Shown: positions 25,750-34,196, numbered from the stretch's first letter. The stretch is DNA of 64,000 nt from Streptomyces malaysiensis subsp. samsunensis (GCF_024519315.1 NZ_JANIIC010000005.1:214364-278363); one strand, 5' to 3'. Made by a program: numbers and translations. Notes: a model not told the origin generated them from the sequence alone.

Positions 25750-25871
25750 GCCGAAATCGCATCGGCCCCACCACGCCCGCGCCCGCGCGCGCCGATATGA
25801 CGTCGGTCCCCACCACACCCGCGCCGATTTCGCGTCGGCGTCCGCGGCCCCCGCGCCGAAATCGCATCGGC
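25750..25871. repeat. Array of four short GCCGA/TCGGC hairpins
   Basis: Four 17-nt units of the form GCCGAwwTCGCrTCGGC (starts 25750, 25791, 25823, 25855) are each able to fold as a 5-bp stem. They are separated by CCCACCAC-rich spacers, and the first and last units are identical. The array fills the space between the convergent hydrolase and LysR genes. Confidence 0.85.
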
Positions 25872-25883
25872 CCCCGCGGCGCC

Positions 25884-26792
25884 TCACGCCTTCTTTCCGC
25901 GGCGTCTGGTCACGGCCAGAAGTTCCGCCGCGGGGCCGGCGGGGACGCGGCCCGAAGCCCAGACGGCGCGCAGCACACGGCGCAGTTCGATGCCCTCGAC
26001 CTCCACCGACACCAGGCGGCCGTCGGCGAGGTCGGCCCGTACCGCGAGTTCGCTGATCACCGCCGGACCGGTTCCGGCGATCACGGCATTGCGTACGGCG
26101 GTCGCCGACCCCAGCTCCAGCAGACACAGCGGTTCGCCCACACCGGCCTTGCGCAGCGCCTGGTCCAGGGTCTCGCGGGTGCCCGACCCGCGTTCGCGCA
26201 CCACCAGCGGCGCGGCCGCGAGTTCGGCGACGCCCAGCGGACGGCGGCGGCGCGTCCAGGGGTGCCCCGGGGCGACCACCACGAGCAGCCGGTCGGTGGC
26301 CACCTGCCGGGCCGACAGCCCCGCCGGGGCCTGCGGTGACTCGACGAACCCGAGGTCCGCCGCGCCGCCGCGCAGCAGTTCCGGGACCTGTTCGCTGTTG
26401 GTCACCTGGAGACCGACGTACAGCTCCGGCCGAGTGCGGCGCAGCTCCCCGATCCAGCCCGGCACCAGATGCTCGGCCACGGTCATGCTGGCCGCCACCC
26501 TCAGTTCGGCGTCCCGCTTCGTACGCAGCGCCTCCGCGCCGGTCAGCAGCCCCTCCAGCTCCCGCAGGACCCCCTGGGCCCAGCCCGCCACGGCCCGGCC
26601 CGCGTCGGTGAGCTCCGATCCCCGCCGGGTCCGGTCCACCAGCACCAGGCCCAGCCTGCGCTCCAGCATGGACAGCCGCTTGCTCGCCGACGGCTGCGCC
26701 AGTCCGAGCCGCGCCGCCGCGCCGCTCAGGCTCCCCACGTCACCGACGAGGACGAGCAGCCGCAGCGACTCCAGATCCGGCAACCGGCTCAT
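25884..26792 (-). CDS. LysR-family transcriptional regulator
   Basis: This 302-aa LTTR has an N-terminal winged helix (DLESLRLLVLVGDVGSLSGAAA, QPSASKRLSMLERRLG) and a substrate-binding domain with LRVAASMTVAEHLVPGWIGEL and ERGSGTRETLD. The latter segments resemble CysL/CbbR-like regulators. The ATG at MSRLPDLES follows GAGGAAGCT and is preferred over an upstream in-frame ATG. It is divergent from a YeiH-type exporter, a conserved pairing in bacteria, and probably activates that gene. Confidence 0.88.
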   Translation of the reverse strand: MSRLPDLESLRLLVLVGDVGSLSGAAARLGLAQPSASKRLSMLERRLGLVLVDRTRRGSELTDAGRAVAGWAQGVLRELEGLLTGAEALRTKRDAELRVAASMTVAEHLVPGWIGELRRTRPELYVGLQVTNSEQVPELLRGGAADLGFVESPQAPAGLSARQVATDRLLVVVAPGHPWTRRRRPLGVAELAAAPLVVRERGSGTRETLDQALRKAGVGEPLCLLELGSATAVRNAVIAGTGPAVISELAVRADLADGRLVSVEVEGIELRRVLRAVWASGRVPAGPAAELLAVTRRRGKKA

Positions 26793-26910
26793 AGCTTCCT
26801 CATGGCCCCAGGGTATGGGCCGGGCCCGGTCGGCAGTCATTCCCCTTGGCTATGACCTCCTCGCGATCTCGGGGCTACAGCCCAGGTCCGGAGCGCAGCA
26901 GAGTCGGACC

Positions 26911-28029
26911 ATGAGCGAAGATCCGGACTGTCAGGTCCCGCTGGAGGTCCCCGTACGACCGGAGGCCGAACCGACGCGGGCGTCCCGGCCCACCGTGCGT
27001 CGCGCCGAGCCGCCCCGACCGCCCATGGGCCGGGGGGCCGCCGCTCTCGTACCCGGTCTGGCCCTCGCCCTGGCTCTCGCGGTGGCGGGCACGGCGGTGG
27101 GGAAGGAGTTCCCGCTCATCGGCGGCCCGGTGACCGGGATCGTCCTCGGTGTGCTGCTGGCCGCCGTGGTGAGGCCAGGAGCACGGTTGCTTCCGGGCAT
27201 CGGTTTCGCGAGCAAGCGGGTGCTGCCGGTGTCGGTCGTCGTCCTGGGCTCGCAGCTGTCGCTGGGCCGGCTGGTCCAGGTGGGCGCGGACTCGATTCCG
27301 GTGATGATCGGCTCGTTGGCGGTCTGTCTGATCGCCGCGTACGGCATCGGCCGGTGGCTCGGCATAGCCCGGGACCTGCGCACGCTGATCGGCGTGGGCA
27401 CGGGCGTCTGCGGCGCGTCGGCGATCGCGGCGACCGCCCCGGTCATCGGCGCGGCCGGGGTCGAGGTGGCCTACGCGGTCTCCACCATCTTCTTGTTCAA
27501 CATCGCCGCCGTGCTCACCTTCCCGCTGGTCGGCCATCTGCTGGGGATGGGTCAGCACGGCTTCGGACTCTTCGCGGGCACGGCGGTCAATGACACGTCC
27601 TCGGTGGTCGCCGCCGCCACCGCGTACGGTCCGACCGCGGCGAACTACGCGGTCGTCGTGAAACTCACCCGCAGCCTCATGATCATCCCGATCTGCCTGG
27701 GACTGGCCTGGCTGGTGGGCCGCCGTGACCGTGCCGCGTCGAAAGCCACGGTCCGGCCCCGGCTCCGGGTGGTCAGGCTGGTACCCGGGTTCCTGATCGG
27801 CTTCCTGCTGATGACCACGGCGAACAGCGTGGGCCTCATCCCGGCCGCCGCCCACCATGGACTCGGCGAGCTCTCGGTCTTCCTCATCACCGTCGCGCTC
27901 TCCGCGACGGGCCTGTCCACCGACCTCACCGCACTGCGCCGCACCGGCCCCCGGCCGCTCATCCTCGGTGGCTGTCTGTGGGTGGTGGTCTCGGCCACCA
28001 GCCTCGTGCTCCAATTCCTGACCGGTTGA
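26911..28029 (+). CDS. YeiH/UPF0324-type putative sulfate or anion exporter
   Basis: This 372-aa integral membrane protein has a 45-residue hydrophilic Pro/Arg-rich N-terminus and then about 10 TM segments. The family pattern is present: FPLIGGPVTGIVLGVLLAA, LIGVGTGVCGASAIAATAPVI, LFAGTAVNDTSSVVAAATAYG and LSATGLSTDLTALRRTGPRP. Its best-known relative lies in sulfonate and taurine contexts and is annotated as a sulfate exporter; direct evidence is limited. It is divergent from a LysR gene that likely responds to its substrate. Confidence 0.87.
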   Translation: MSEDPDCQVPLEVPVRPEAEPTRASRPTVRRAEPPRPPMGRGAAALVPGLALALALAVAGTAVGKEFPLIGGPVTGIVLGVLLAAVVRPGARLLPGIGFASKRVLPVSVVVLGSQLSLGRLVQVGADSIPVMIGSLAVCLIAAYGIGRWLGIARDLRTLIGVGTGVCGASAIAATAPVIGAAGVEVAYAVSTIFLFNIAAVLTFPLVGHLLGMGQHGFGLFAGTAVNDTSSVVAAATAYGPTAANYAVVVKLTRSLMIIPICLGLAWLVGRRDRAASKATVRPRLRVVRLVPGFLIGFLLMTTANSVGLIPAAAHHGLGELSVFLITVALSATGLSTDLTALRRTGPRPLILGGCLWVVVSATSLVLQFLTG

Positions 28030-28123
28030 CCCATGTCGATGTCGGGCAATGCGCGGCCGCCACAGTCGCGGGGTGCGACCGCCGGGGTCGGTGACTCGGT
28101 GTCCCGGCGACTCGGGAGCAGGC

Positions 28124-28591
28124 TCAGGGCCGAGGCCGCGCCGAGGGGCCGGGCAGGACCGTCACCTCGGCGGGGCCGAGCGGAACACGCTCATCGCCGC
28201 AGGTGACGACGGCGCGCACCGGCGCACCGCACTCCGCGTGCCGAACGTCCAGGACCGGGCCCTCGGGGTCGGCGGCGTGCTGATCACCCCATTGCCGCAG
28301 GGCCATCAGCACCGGCCAGAGATCCCAGCCCTTGGATGTGAGGCGGTACTCGTTCCGGGCCCGGCTCCCGGGCTCCTGGTAGGGGGTGACCTTCAGGATC
28401 CCCGCTGTCACCAGCTTCCGGAGCCGGTCGGTGAGGACCGACTCCGAAAGCCCGATATGGCGGTGGAAATCCTCGAAACGCCGGACGCCGTTGACCGCGT
28501 CGCGCAGCAGGAGAAGCGTCCACTTCTCGCCCACGATGTCGAGCGTCCGCTGGATCGGGCAGTTCTCGGTGCTGATGTTCAGCCAGTTCAC
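28124..28591 (-). CDS. HxlR-family transcriptional regulator
   Basis: This 155-aa MarR-like regulator has the HxlR pattern: N-terminal Cys in STENCPIQRTLDIVGEKWTLLLLRD, wing FEDFHRHIGLSESVLTDRLRKLVTAGIL and YRLTSKGWDLWPVLMALRQWGD. The conserved Cys may be a redox or electrophile sensor. It is divergent from a PaaI-type thioesterase with an inverted repeat between the two starts, suggesting that it controls that gene and itself. Confidence 0.88.
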   Translation of the reverse strand: MNWLNISTENCPIQRTLDIVGEKWTLLLLRDAVNGVRRFEDFHRHIGLSESVLTDRLRKLVTAGILKVTPYQEPGSRARNEYRLTSKGWDLWPVLMALRQWGDQHAADPEGPVLDVRHAECGAPVRAVVTCGDERVPLGPAEVTVLPGPSARPRP

Positions 28592-28603
28592 ACGGCCATC
28601 ATA

Positions 28604-28626
28604 GGCTGACTGCGAGATTGACAGCC
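28604..28626. promoter_or_regulatory. Inverted repeat between HxlR and thioesterase genes
   Basis: GGCTG-N13-CAGCC in the 87-nt divergent promoter region. Only the position suggests it as the HxlR site. Confidence 0.4.
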
Positions 28627-28678
28627 AGACGCCCGCGGGCTAGCGTCGATCAAGAAACCAGCCGGGGAGGTCAACAGC

Positions 28679-29200
28679 ATGGGACGCTCGCGAACGTACG
28701 AGTGGGAGGACCCGGCCGTATCGGCGGCGGCCATCGGCACACTCACCGGCCTGGAGACGCTACGGAGCATCGCCTCCGGCGCCATTCCCCCGGCACCGAT
28801 CAGCGCCACGCTGGGCTTCACCCTCACCGAGGCCGAGCACGGGCGCGTGGTGTTCTCCCTGAGCCCCGGCGAAGAGCACTACAACCCCCTGGGCAGCGTG
28901 CACGGCGGTGTCTACGCCACCCTGCTGGACTCGGCGTCCGGATGCGCCGTGCACTCCACACTGCCGGCCGGCGTCGGCTACACCTCCCTGGACCTGACGG
29001 TGAAGTTCCTTCGGCCGGTCACCGTGGACACCGGCGAGATCCGCGCCGTGGGCACCGTCCTCAGCAGTGGCCGCCGCACCGCGCTCGCCCAGGCCGAGCT
29101 GTTCGACGAGGCGGATCGTCTGCTCGCACACGCCACCAGCAGCTGCATGATCTTCCCGCTGCCCTCCCGCGACCCGGCGCGGGACGGACAGCACACGTAG
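28679..29200 (+). CDS. PaaI-family hotdog thioesterase
   Basis: This 173-aa hotdog-fold protein has the PaaI signature GSVHGGVYATLLDSASGCAV followed by YTSLDLTVKFLRPVTVDTGE and VGTVLSSGRRTALAQAELF. Such enzymes hydrolyse acyl- or aryl-CoA thioesters. The conserved Asn and Gly around EHYNPLGSVHGG place the catalytic Asp in LLDSASG. An N-terminal helical extension of about 35 residues precedes the hotdog. It probably clears CoA esters under HxlR control. Confidence 0.87.
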   Translation: MGRSRTYEWEDPAVSAAAIGTLTGLETLRSIASGAIPPAPISATLGFTLTEAEHGRVVFSLSPGEEHYNPLGSVHGGVYATLLDSASGCAVHSTLPAGVGYTSLDLTVKFLRPVTVDTGEIRAVGTVLSSGRRTALAQAELFDEADRLLAHATSSCMIFPLPSRDPARDGQHT

Positions 29201-29251
29201 CCCCCCTTCCAGCCCTCGGACATCTGGGGCTCGGCCCGATCCTGCGGTGGC

Positions 29252-30172
29252 TCAGCGACACGTCGGCGTCTCTTGGACTGGTGCGGGCCGCAGCTGCTCC
29301 AGGAGTTCGGACCGCCGCCGGTGGTAGGCGTCGACGTTGTCCAGCTTGATCCGCTCATAGCCGCGCACCATGTCGGGGAGTTCCGCCAGCTCCACCACGG
29401 CGTCGAGATCGGTGGCGGGCCTCGCGGCGGCCAGGGCTCCCAGGACGGTTTCGCGGTACTCCTGGATCAGCGCGCGCTCGACGCGGCGGACGTGTGCGTA
29501 GCCGAAGGCGTCCGCCTCCGCGACCCACTCGGCGCCGCCCATGGCGAACCCTCCGGCCACGGCGAGCGCGGGCGCCGGGCGCCGCCAGGCCGGGACGATC
29601 GCGCACGCCGCGAGCAGGGGCAGGGCGAGCCAGACGCCGTCGGAGAAGCGGAAGCAGGTGGCGGCGGCAACCATGGCGCCGAGGCCGAGCAGGGCCCGCC
29701 GCCGCTCATGGAGGTGTACGGCGCGCAGGAACCAGCCGACGGCCGCCACCGCGGACAGGGCCACCCACAGATTGGGCATGACCTGCGGCCCGTAGAGCAC
29801 GGTGGTCCACAAGCTGGCGAACAGCAGCGCGGCCAGGGCGGTACGCGCACGGCCGAGCAGCGGCTGCCAGACGCGGTAGGCCGCGTACAGGGCGGCGGCG
29901 GACAACAGCGCCAGGACGATCCGGAGCACGGTGGTGGAGTGGGTGACGGCGAGCACGGGGGCGGCCAGCAGGCTGATGCCGCGCGAGCGCGGGGCGCTGA
30001 AGTACGCCGCCGGACGGCCCGGATCGACCTGGGAGACGTACACCGTTTCGTCCCAGCCCAGCCCCAGGTGCGGGACCACGAGGGCGAGTTGGGCCACCGC
30101 ATAGGCGAGGGCGACCAGCGCCGGCCACGGGATCCGGCGTGGCGGCCGCGGGACCGCGCTCACCACGGTCAC
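29252..30172 (-). CDS. Chimeric protein: GT-C membrane domain fused to an IOR C-terminus
   Basis: This 306-aa open frame joins two unrelated pieces. Residues 1 to about 220 look like the start of a GT-C/PMT-like polyprenol-dependent membrane glycosyltransferase: several TM helices and the loop GLGWDETVYVSQVDPGRPA with the Asp/Glu pair. Residues from about 221 (HVRRVERALIQEYRETV, AELPDMVRGYERIKLDNV) match the C-terminal end of indolepyruvate/2-oxoacid:ferredoxin oxidoreductases, a soluble protein. An in-frame deletion is the simplest origin. It starts with GTG overlapping the uppP stop by 4 nt. The remaining TM part lacks most of the normal GT-C length, so activity is doubtful. Confidence 0.75.
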   Translation of the reverse strand: MTVVSAVPRPPRRIPWPALVALAYAVAQLALVVPHLGLGWDETVYVSQVDPGRPAAYFSAPRSRGISLLAAPVLAVTHSTTVLRIVLALLSAAALYAAYRVWQPLLGRARTALAALLFASLWTTVLYGPQVMPNLWVALSAVAAVGWFLRAVHLHERRRALLGLGAMVAAATCFRFSDGVWLALPLLAACAIVPAWRRPAPALAVAGGFAMGGAEWVAEADAFGYAHVRRVERALIQEYRETVLGALAAARPATDLDAVVELAELPDMVRGYERIKLDNVDAYHRRRSELLEQLRPAPVQETPTCR

Positions 30173-31005
30173 GCGGAGAGCACCCCGGTGCCCAGCAGGC
30201 CGAGCAGCAGCAGCCCGACGGCGACGCGGTAGACGACGAACGCGTTGAAGGAGTGCTTGGCGACGAACTTCAGCAGCCAGGCGATCGAGGCGTAGGCGAC
30301 CACGAAGGAGACGGCGGTGCCCACCACGAGCGGGGCGCTGCCGACCCCGGCGCCGACGGCGTCCTTCAGTTCGTACAGGCCCGCGCCGGTCAGCGCCGGG
30401 ATGCCGAGGAAGAAGGACAGGCGGGTGGCGGCCACCCGGTCCAGGTCCAGGATGAGCGCGGTGGACATGGTGGCGCCGGAGCGGGAGAAGCCGGGGAAGA
30501 GCAGCGCGAGAATCTGCGAACAGCCCACCAGCATGGCGTCCTTGAAGCTGGTGTCGTCCTCGCCGCGTTTGTGGCGGCCCATCTGGTCGGCCACCCACAT
30601 CACGGCCGACCCGGCGACGAGGGAGCCGGCGACCACCCACAGGGACGCGAGCGGGCCCTCGATGAACGGCTTCGCGGCCAGGCCCACGATCACGATGGGG
30701 ATGGTGGCGTAGATGACCCACCAGGCGAACTTGTAGTCGTGGTGGTGCCGCTGCTCACGGTCGGCGAGTCCGCGGCCCCAGGCGGAGACGATCCGCACGA
30801 TGTCCTTGAAGAAGTACACGAGCACCGCGGCGATCGCGCCGACCTGGATGACGGCGGTGAAGCCGACCACGGATGTGTCGTCGACCGGAATGCCCATCAG
30901 CCCTTCGGTGATCTTCAGATGACCGGTGGAGGAGACGGGCAGGAACTCCGTGATGCCTTCGACGATGCCGAGGATGGCCGCCTGGCCGATGCTGATGGCA
31001 CTCAT
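30169..31005 (-). CDS. uppP: Undecaprenyl-diphosphatase (BacA/UppP)
   Basis: This 278-aa polytopic membrane enzyme dephosphorylates undecaprenyl pyrophosphate, recycling the lipid carrier of cell-wall synthesis and giving some bacitracin tolerance. The family motifs are present: AILGIVEGITEFLPVSSTGHL (Glu-rich helix and the SSTGH loop) and FPGFSRSGATMSTALILDL (the PGxSRSG motif with catalytic Ser/Arg). It has about eight TM helices. The downstream chimeric gene overlaps by 4 nt. Actinomycetes usually have more than one copy, so this may be an accessory paralogue. Confidence 0.93.
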   Translation of the reverse strand: MSAISIGQAAILGIVEGITEFLPVSSTGHLKITEGLMGIPVDDTSVVGFTAVIQVGAIAAVLVYFFKDIVRIVSAWGRGLADREQRHHHDYKFAWWVIYATIPIVIVGLAAKPFIEGPLASLWVVAGSLVAGSAVMWVADQMGRHKRGEDDTSFKDAMLVGCSQILALLFPGFSRSGATMSTALILDLDRVAATRLSFFLGIPALTGAGLYELKDAVGAGVGSAPLVVGTAVSFVVAYASIAWLLKFVAKHSFNAFVVYRVAVGLLLLGLLGTGVLSA

Positions 31006-31060
31006 CTGGATCCGTTTCTGTGAGGGCTGGGACGAGCCGTGTCCGCGGGGGAACGGCGCG

Positions 31061-31173
31061 GCGCGGTACGACCGCGAGGAGGTCCCCGCGGTATGGCCGC
31101 GGGGGGGGCGTTACGACCGAATGGGACAGCGTTACGACCGCGGGGGACGGGACAGCGTTGCGGCCGCGGGTGG
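31061..31173. repeat. Degenerate tandem repeat between uppP and a glycosyltransferase gene
   Basis: Five imperfect copies of about 20-25 bp built on GCGKTAYGRCCGCGGGGG, two of them within GGGACAGCGTT(A/G)CG(A/G)CCGCGGG. The array occupies most of the 178-nt spacer. No gene is seen. Confidence 0.7.
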
Positions 31174-31183
31174 TGGCAGGGGC

Positions 31184-32401
31184 TCAGCGGCGCAGGTGGC
31201 GCAGGGCCCGGCCCGCGCGACCGCGCCAGCGGGCCTTGCGGCGCTGCCAGGCGCGGGCGGAGCGGGTGGCGGCGAGGTCGCCGAACAGTTCCTCGTAGGC
31301 GTGGGCGACGGGGGCCGGATCGAAGCGGCCGGCCGCGGCGCGGGCGGCCTCGCCCATGCGGTGGCGGGCGGGCTCGTCGGCGATCAGGTCGCACAGCGCG
31401 ACGGCCAGCGCCTGCCGGTCGCCCATGGGGACCAGGCGGCCGTCGACACCGTCGTTGATGATCTCGGCGGGGCCGAGCGGGCAGTTGGTGGTGACCACCG
31501 GTTTGCCACAGCGCATCGCCTCGACCAGCGTCATGCCGAAGGACTCCGCGTCGGAGGCGGAGGCGACGATCGACGCCTTCGCGAACTCGTCCTCGATCGG
31601 GGACACCGCGCCCATCAGCGCCGCCCGGTCCCCCAGGCCCTGCTCCTCGATCAGCCGCTGGAGCCGGTCCTTGTCGGCGCCCGCGCCATAGATGCGCAGC
31701 GACCAGTCCGGATGCTTGGCGGAGGTGTCGGTGAACGCCTCGATGAGCAGGTCGAACCGCTTGGCGCGCACCAGCCGTCCGGCCGCGGCGATGACGTGGG
31801 TGCCGCCGTCGGCGGGCAGCGGGCCCGGGTCGGGCACGCTGTTGGGTATGGCCAGGATCCGTACGCCCGGCAGCCGCATCCTCGTCCGGTAGACGGCCGC
31901 GTCGGCTTCGGTCGTGGTGACCACCGCGTCCAGGTCGCGGTACTGGCCGGCGAGCTGGGCGCGCAGCTTCTTGGGGTGCGTGTCGTGGGTGAGGTGTTCC
32001 TGGGCGATGCGCAGCGCCCGGGGCGGGGCGAAGCGGGCCAGGTACACATTGACGCCCGGCCGGGTGCCGATGATCACGTCCGCGTCACAGCTCCGCAGGT
32101 ACTCCCTCGCCCGCCGGTCGGTGAGGCGGCTGTACTGTTTGTACCGCTTCTCGGCGGTGGGGAAGACCTCGGCCGGCTGGTGCAGCAGCGGGTCGGAGGC
32201 GTCCGCGGCGTCCGCGCGCAGGTCGACCAGGGGCACCACCGTCACCCGTGGATCGATGGCGAATCGCGGGTAGGAGCGGTGGCGGAGCATCGATACGACC
32301 GTCACCTCGTGCCGGTCGGCGAGCTCGGCGGCGAGATTGAGCGTGGTGCGGATCGTGCCGCCGATCCCGTACACATGGTGAATCAGGAAGGTGATCTTCA
32401 C
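31184..32401 (-). CDS. GT4-family glycosyltransferase
   Basis: This 405-aa GT-B fold glycosyltransferase has the N-terminal acceptor domain starting KITFLIHHVYGIGGTIRTTL (Gly-rich loop) and the C-terminal nucleotide-sugar domain: AAGRLVRAKRFDLLIEAF, RIYGAGADKDRLQRL and SDAESFGMTLVEAMRCGKPVV with the ExxxxxxxE motif. It likely adds a hexose to a cell-surface polymer or teichoic-acid-like backbone in the cytoplasm. It starts with GTG behind GGGGAG. The last 30 residues are Arg-rich. Confidence 0.87.
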   Translation of the reverse strand: MKITFLIHHVYGIGGTIRTTLNLAAELADRHEVTVVSMLRHRSYPRFAIDPRVTVVPLVDLRADAADASDPLLHQPAEVFPTAEKRYKQYSRLTDRRAREYLRSCDADVIIGTRPGVNVYLARFAPPRALRIAQEHLTHDTHPKKLRAQLAGQYRDLDAVVTTTEADAAVYRTRMRLPGVRILAIPNSVPDPGPLPADGGTHVIAAAGRLVRAKRFDLLIEAFTDTSAKHPDWSLRIYGAGADKDRLQRLIEEQGLGDRAALMGAVSPIEDEFAKASIVASASDAESFGMTLVEAMRCGKPVVTTNCPLGPAEIINDGVDGRLVPMGDRQALAVALCDLIADEPARHRMGEAARAAAGRFDPAPVAHAYEELFGDLAATRSARAWQRRKARWRGRAGRALRHLRR

Positions 32402-32540
32402 TTGGCGCTCCCCGAGGGCCGAGCGCGTATGCCATCGGCGAGGGAGCCGCCCACCGTGCCGAACGCTGTCGGCGGTCGGGCGGCATCCAGCGCATGGAGA
32501 TCGAGAGGCACCGCAGGGTCCTTTCCGGCCGTGCGCGGCG

Positions 32541-32560
32541 CAGGGCAGAGTTCTGCCCTG
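32541..32560. promoter_or_regulatory. Palindrome upstream of the glycosyltransferase gene
   Basis: CAGGGCAGA-GT-TCTGCCCTG is a 9-bp perfect inverted repeat, 140 nt before the leftward glycosyltransferase start and 35 nt from the BlaI operator. Possible operator for either promoter. Confidence 0.4.
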
Positions 32561-32594
32561 GTACAAGCACATGGCACACTTGACGGACAGCGAC

Positions 32595-32631
32595 TTTTAC
32601 ACCGGTGTAGGAGTCCTACACGACTGTAAAA
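32595..32631. promoter_or_regulatory. BlaI/MecI-type double operator
   Basis: A near-perfect 37-bp palindrome, TTTTACA...TGTAAAA outside and GTGTAGGA-G-TCCTACAC inside. It holds two BlaI-like boxes, TACACCGGTGTA and TACACGACTGTA, with centres 19 bp apart. It lies 27 nt before the BlaI gene and should bind two dimers side by side. Confidence 0.8.
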
Positions 32632-32657
32632 GATAAGAGGGAGGAACGCCAAAACCC

Positions 32658-33035
32658 ATGGGCGCCCATACGCCAGGACGCGGCTCCAAGCGGCCCAACG
32701 GCGCGCGCGAGGCCGAGATCCTCGATCTGCTACAGCGGGCCGACGGCGCGCTGACCCCCCGCGAGGTCACCGAACGCATCGGCGGCGGGCTGGCCTACAA
32801 CAGCGTGGTGACGATCCTCACCCGTATGCACACCAAGCAGCTGCTCACCCGCACCCCGCGCGGCCGGGCCTACGCCTACGCCCCCGTGACCGACGACCCC
32901 GGCTTCGCCGCCCGCCGTATGCGATCCGTCCTGGAGGAGCGATCCGACCGCCAGGACGTCCTGGCCCGCTTCGCCGACGGCCTGTCCACCGCCGACGCGG
33001 ACCTGCTGCGCCAACTGCTCGAACCCGACCAGTAG
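32658..33035 (+). CDS. BlaI/MecI/CopY-family repressor
   Basis: This 125-aa winged-helix repressor has REAEILDLLQRADGALTPREV, AYNSVVTILTRMHTKQLLTR (recognition helix) and the wing RGRAYAYAPVTD, then a helical dimerisation tail. BlaI proteins are inactivated by cleavage through a partner M56 protease. Here the partner follows 16 nt downstream. The operator is directly upstream, so the pair is autorepressed. Similar pairs in actinomycetes control cell-envelope or respiratory genes and not always beta-lactamase, and no beta-lactamase gene is seen nearby. Confidence 0.9.
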   Translation: MGAHTPGRGSKRPNGAREAEILDLLQRADGALTPREVTERIGGGLAYNSVVTILTRMHTKQLLTRTPRGRAYAYAPVTDDPGFAARRMRSVLEERSDRQDVLARFADGLSTADADLLRQLLEPDQ

Positions 33036-33051
33036 CGAAGAGGCCGTCCGG

Positions 33052-33984
33052 ATGCGCATCGCCGTCTACATACCCCTGCTGCTGTCCCTGCTCGCGCCCC
33101 TCGGCGCCCGCCCCCTGTCGGAGCGGTGCGAACCCCGCCTGGCGACGTGGCTGCTCACCGTCTCGGCCCTCGTACTGGGCACGGCGACCACCATCTCCCT
33201 GGGGCTGCTGGCCGTCACCGGGCTGATCCGCCTCCCCGAGCTGGCCACCCTCGGCCACTGGTCGGCCCACGACGCTCAGCACGACGACCCCGCCGAACTG
33301 TCCGTCGCCATGATCGCCGGACTGCTGCTCGGCGCCGCCGTGCTCATGGCCGCCCGGATGCTCTGGCGGCGTGCCCGCACCCTGGCCGCCGCCGTCCTGG
33401 AAGCGGAGTGCATGCCCACCGAAGACGGCCTGGTCGTGGTCGAGGACGAGGCCCCGGACGCCTTCGCGATCCCCGGCCTGCCCGGCCGCGTCGTCGTCTC
33501 CACCGGCATGCTGCGCACCCTGGACGAGACCGAGCGCCATATCCTGCTCGCCCATGAGCGCGCCCACCTGAGCGCGCACCACTACGCCTTCGTCGCCCTG
33601 GCCCAGCTCGGCGCCGCCGCCAATCCGCTGCTGCGCCCCCTCGCCACGGCCGTGTCGTACACCATCGAACGGTGGGCCGATGAGAACGCGGCCACCGCCA
33701 CCGGCGACCGCACCCAGGTCGCCCACACCGTGGCCAAGGCCGCCCTCGCCGCCCACCACACCCCCGCCCGCGCCGCCGGCGTCGGCCTGGCCATCTTCGG
33801 CCGCCGCGGCCCGCTCACCGCCGCCGGCCCCGTGCCCCGCCGGGTCGCGGCCCTCCTGGCGCCGCCCTTCGGCCGCCATCCCGTCCTCGCCGCCGCGACC
33901 GTCGTCGTCCTCGCGGCCACGGCCCTTTCCACCGCCGAAGCCGCCCACGACCTCCACCTCCTGCTGGAGGCCGTCGGCGCCTGA
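33052..33984 (+). CDS. M56-family membrane metallopeptidase (BlaR1/HtpX-like)
   Basis: This 310-aa membrane protease has TM helices near residues 5-20, 30-55, 80-105 and at the C-terminus, and the zinc motif HILLAHERAHLSAHH (HExxH as HERAH) near residue 168 followed by the third-ligand helix ERWADENAA. It is the probable partner that cleaves the BlaI repressor. Unlike BlaR1 or MecR1, there is no C-terminal penicillin-binding sensor domain, so the signal must come from elsewhere or through the membrane part. Confidence 0.87.
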   Translation: MRIAVYIPLLLSLLAPLGARPLSERCEPRLATWLLTVSALVLGTATTISLGLLAVTGLIRLPELATLGHWSAHDAQHDDPAELSVAMIAGLLLGAAVLMAARMLWRRARTLAAAVLEAECMPTEDGLVVVEDEAPDAFAIPGLPGRVVVSTGMLRTLDETERHILLAHERAHLSAHHYAFVALAQLGAAANPLLRPLATAVSYTIERWADENAATATGDRTQVAHTVAKAALAAHHTPARAAGVGLAIFGRRGPLTAAGPVPRRVAALLAPPFGRHPVLAAATVVVLAATALSTAEAAHDLHLLLEAVGA

Positions 33985-34156
33985 CAGGCCCGGACGACCG
34001 CGGGCCGGGCGCGTCCCCGTACCGCGGCCGCCTCCCCGTACCCCGGTACCCCTCGCCGTACAACCAAGGGACCACGCACGGCCGTCCCATCACCCCGTAG
34101 ACGGAGGGGAGTTGAGGCCGTGCGACCGATGTCGTCCGACGCACACCACCTGAATG

Positions 34157-34193
34157 ATCGTTCCTGTCCCAATCCGCAAGCGGAAGGAACGAT
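34157..34193 (+). promoter_or_regulatory. Hairpin that would cover the ribosome binding site
   Basis: ATCGTTCCT and AGGAACGAT form a perfect 9-bp stem with a 19-nt loop. The right arm contains the AAGGAAC ribosome binding site of the peptidase gene, whose GTG is 4 nt further. It may control translation or act as an operator. Confidence 0.55.
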
Positions 34194-34196
34194 TTC

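Noticed and set aside
25750..25871. Repeat array considered as a CRISPR
   Set aside because: Units are 17 nt palindromes with 15-24 nt GC-rich similar spacers, unlike CRISPR repeats and spacers, and no cas genes are present.
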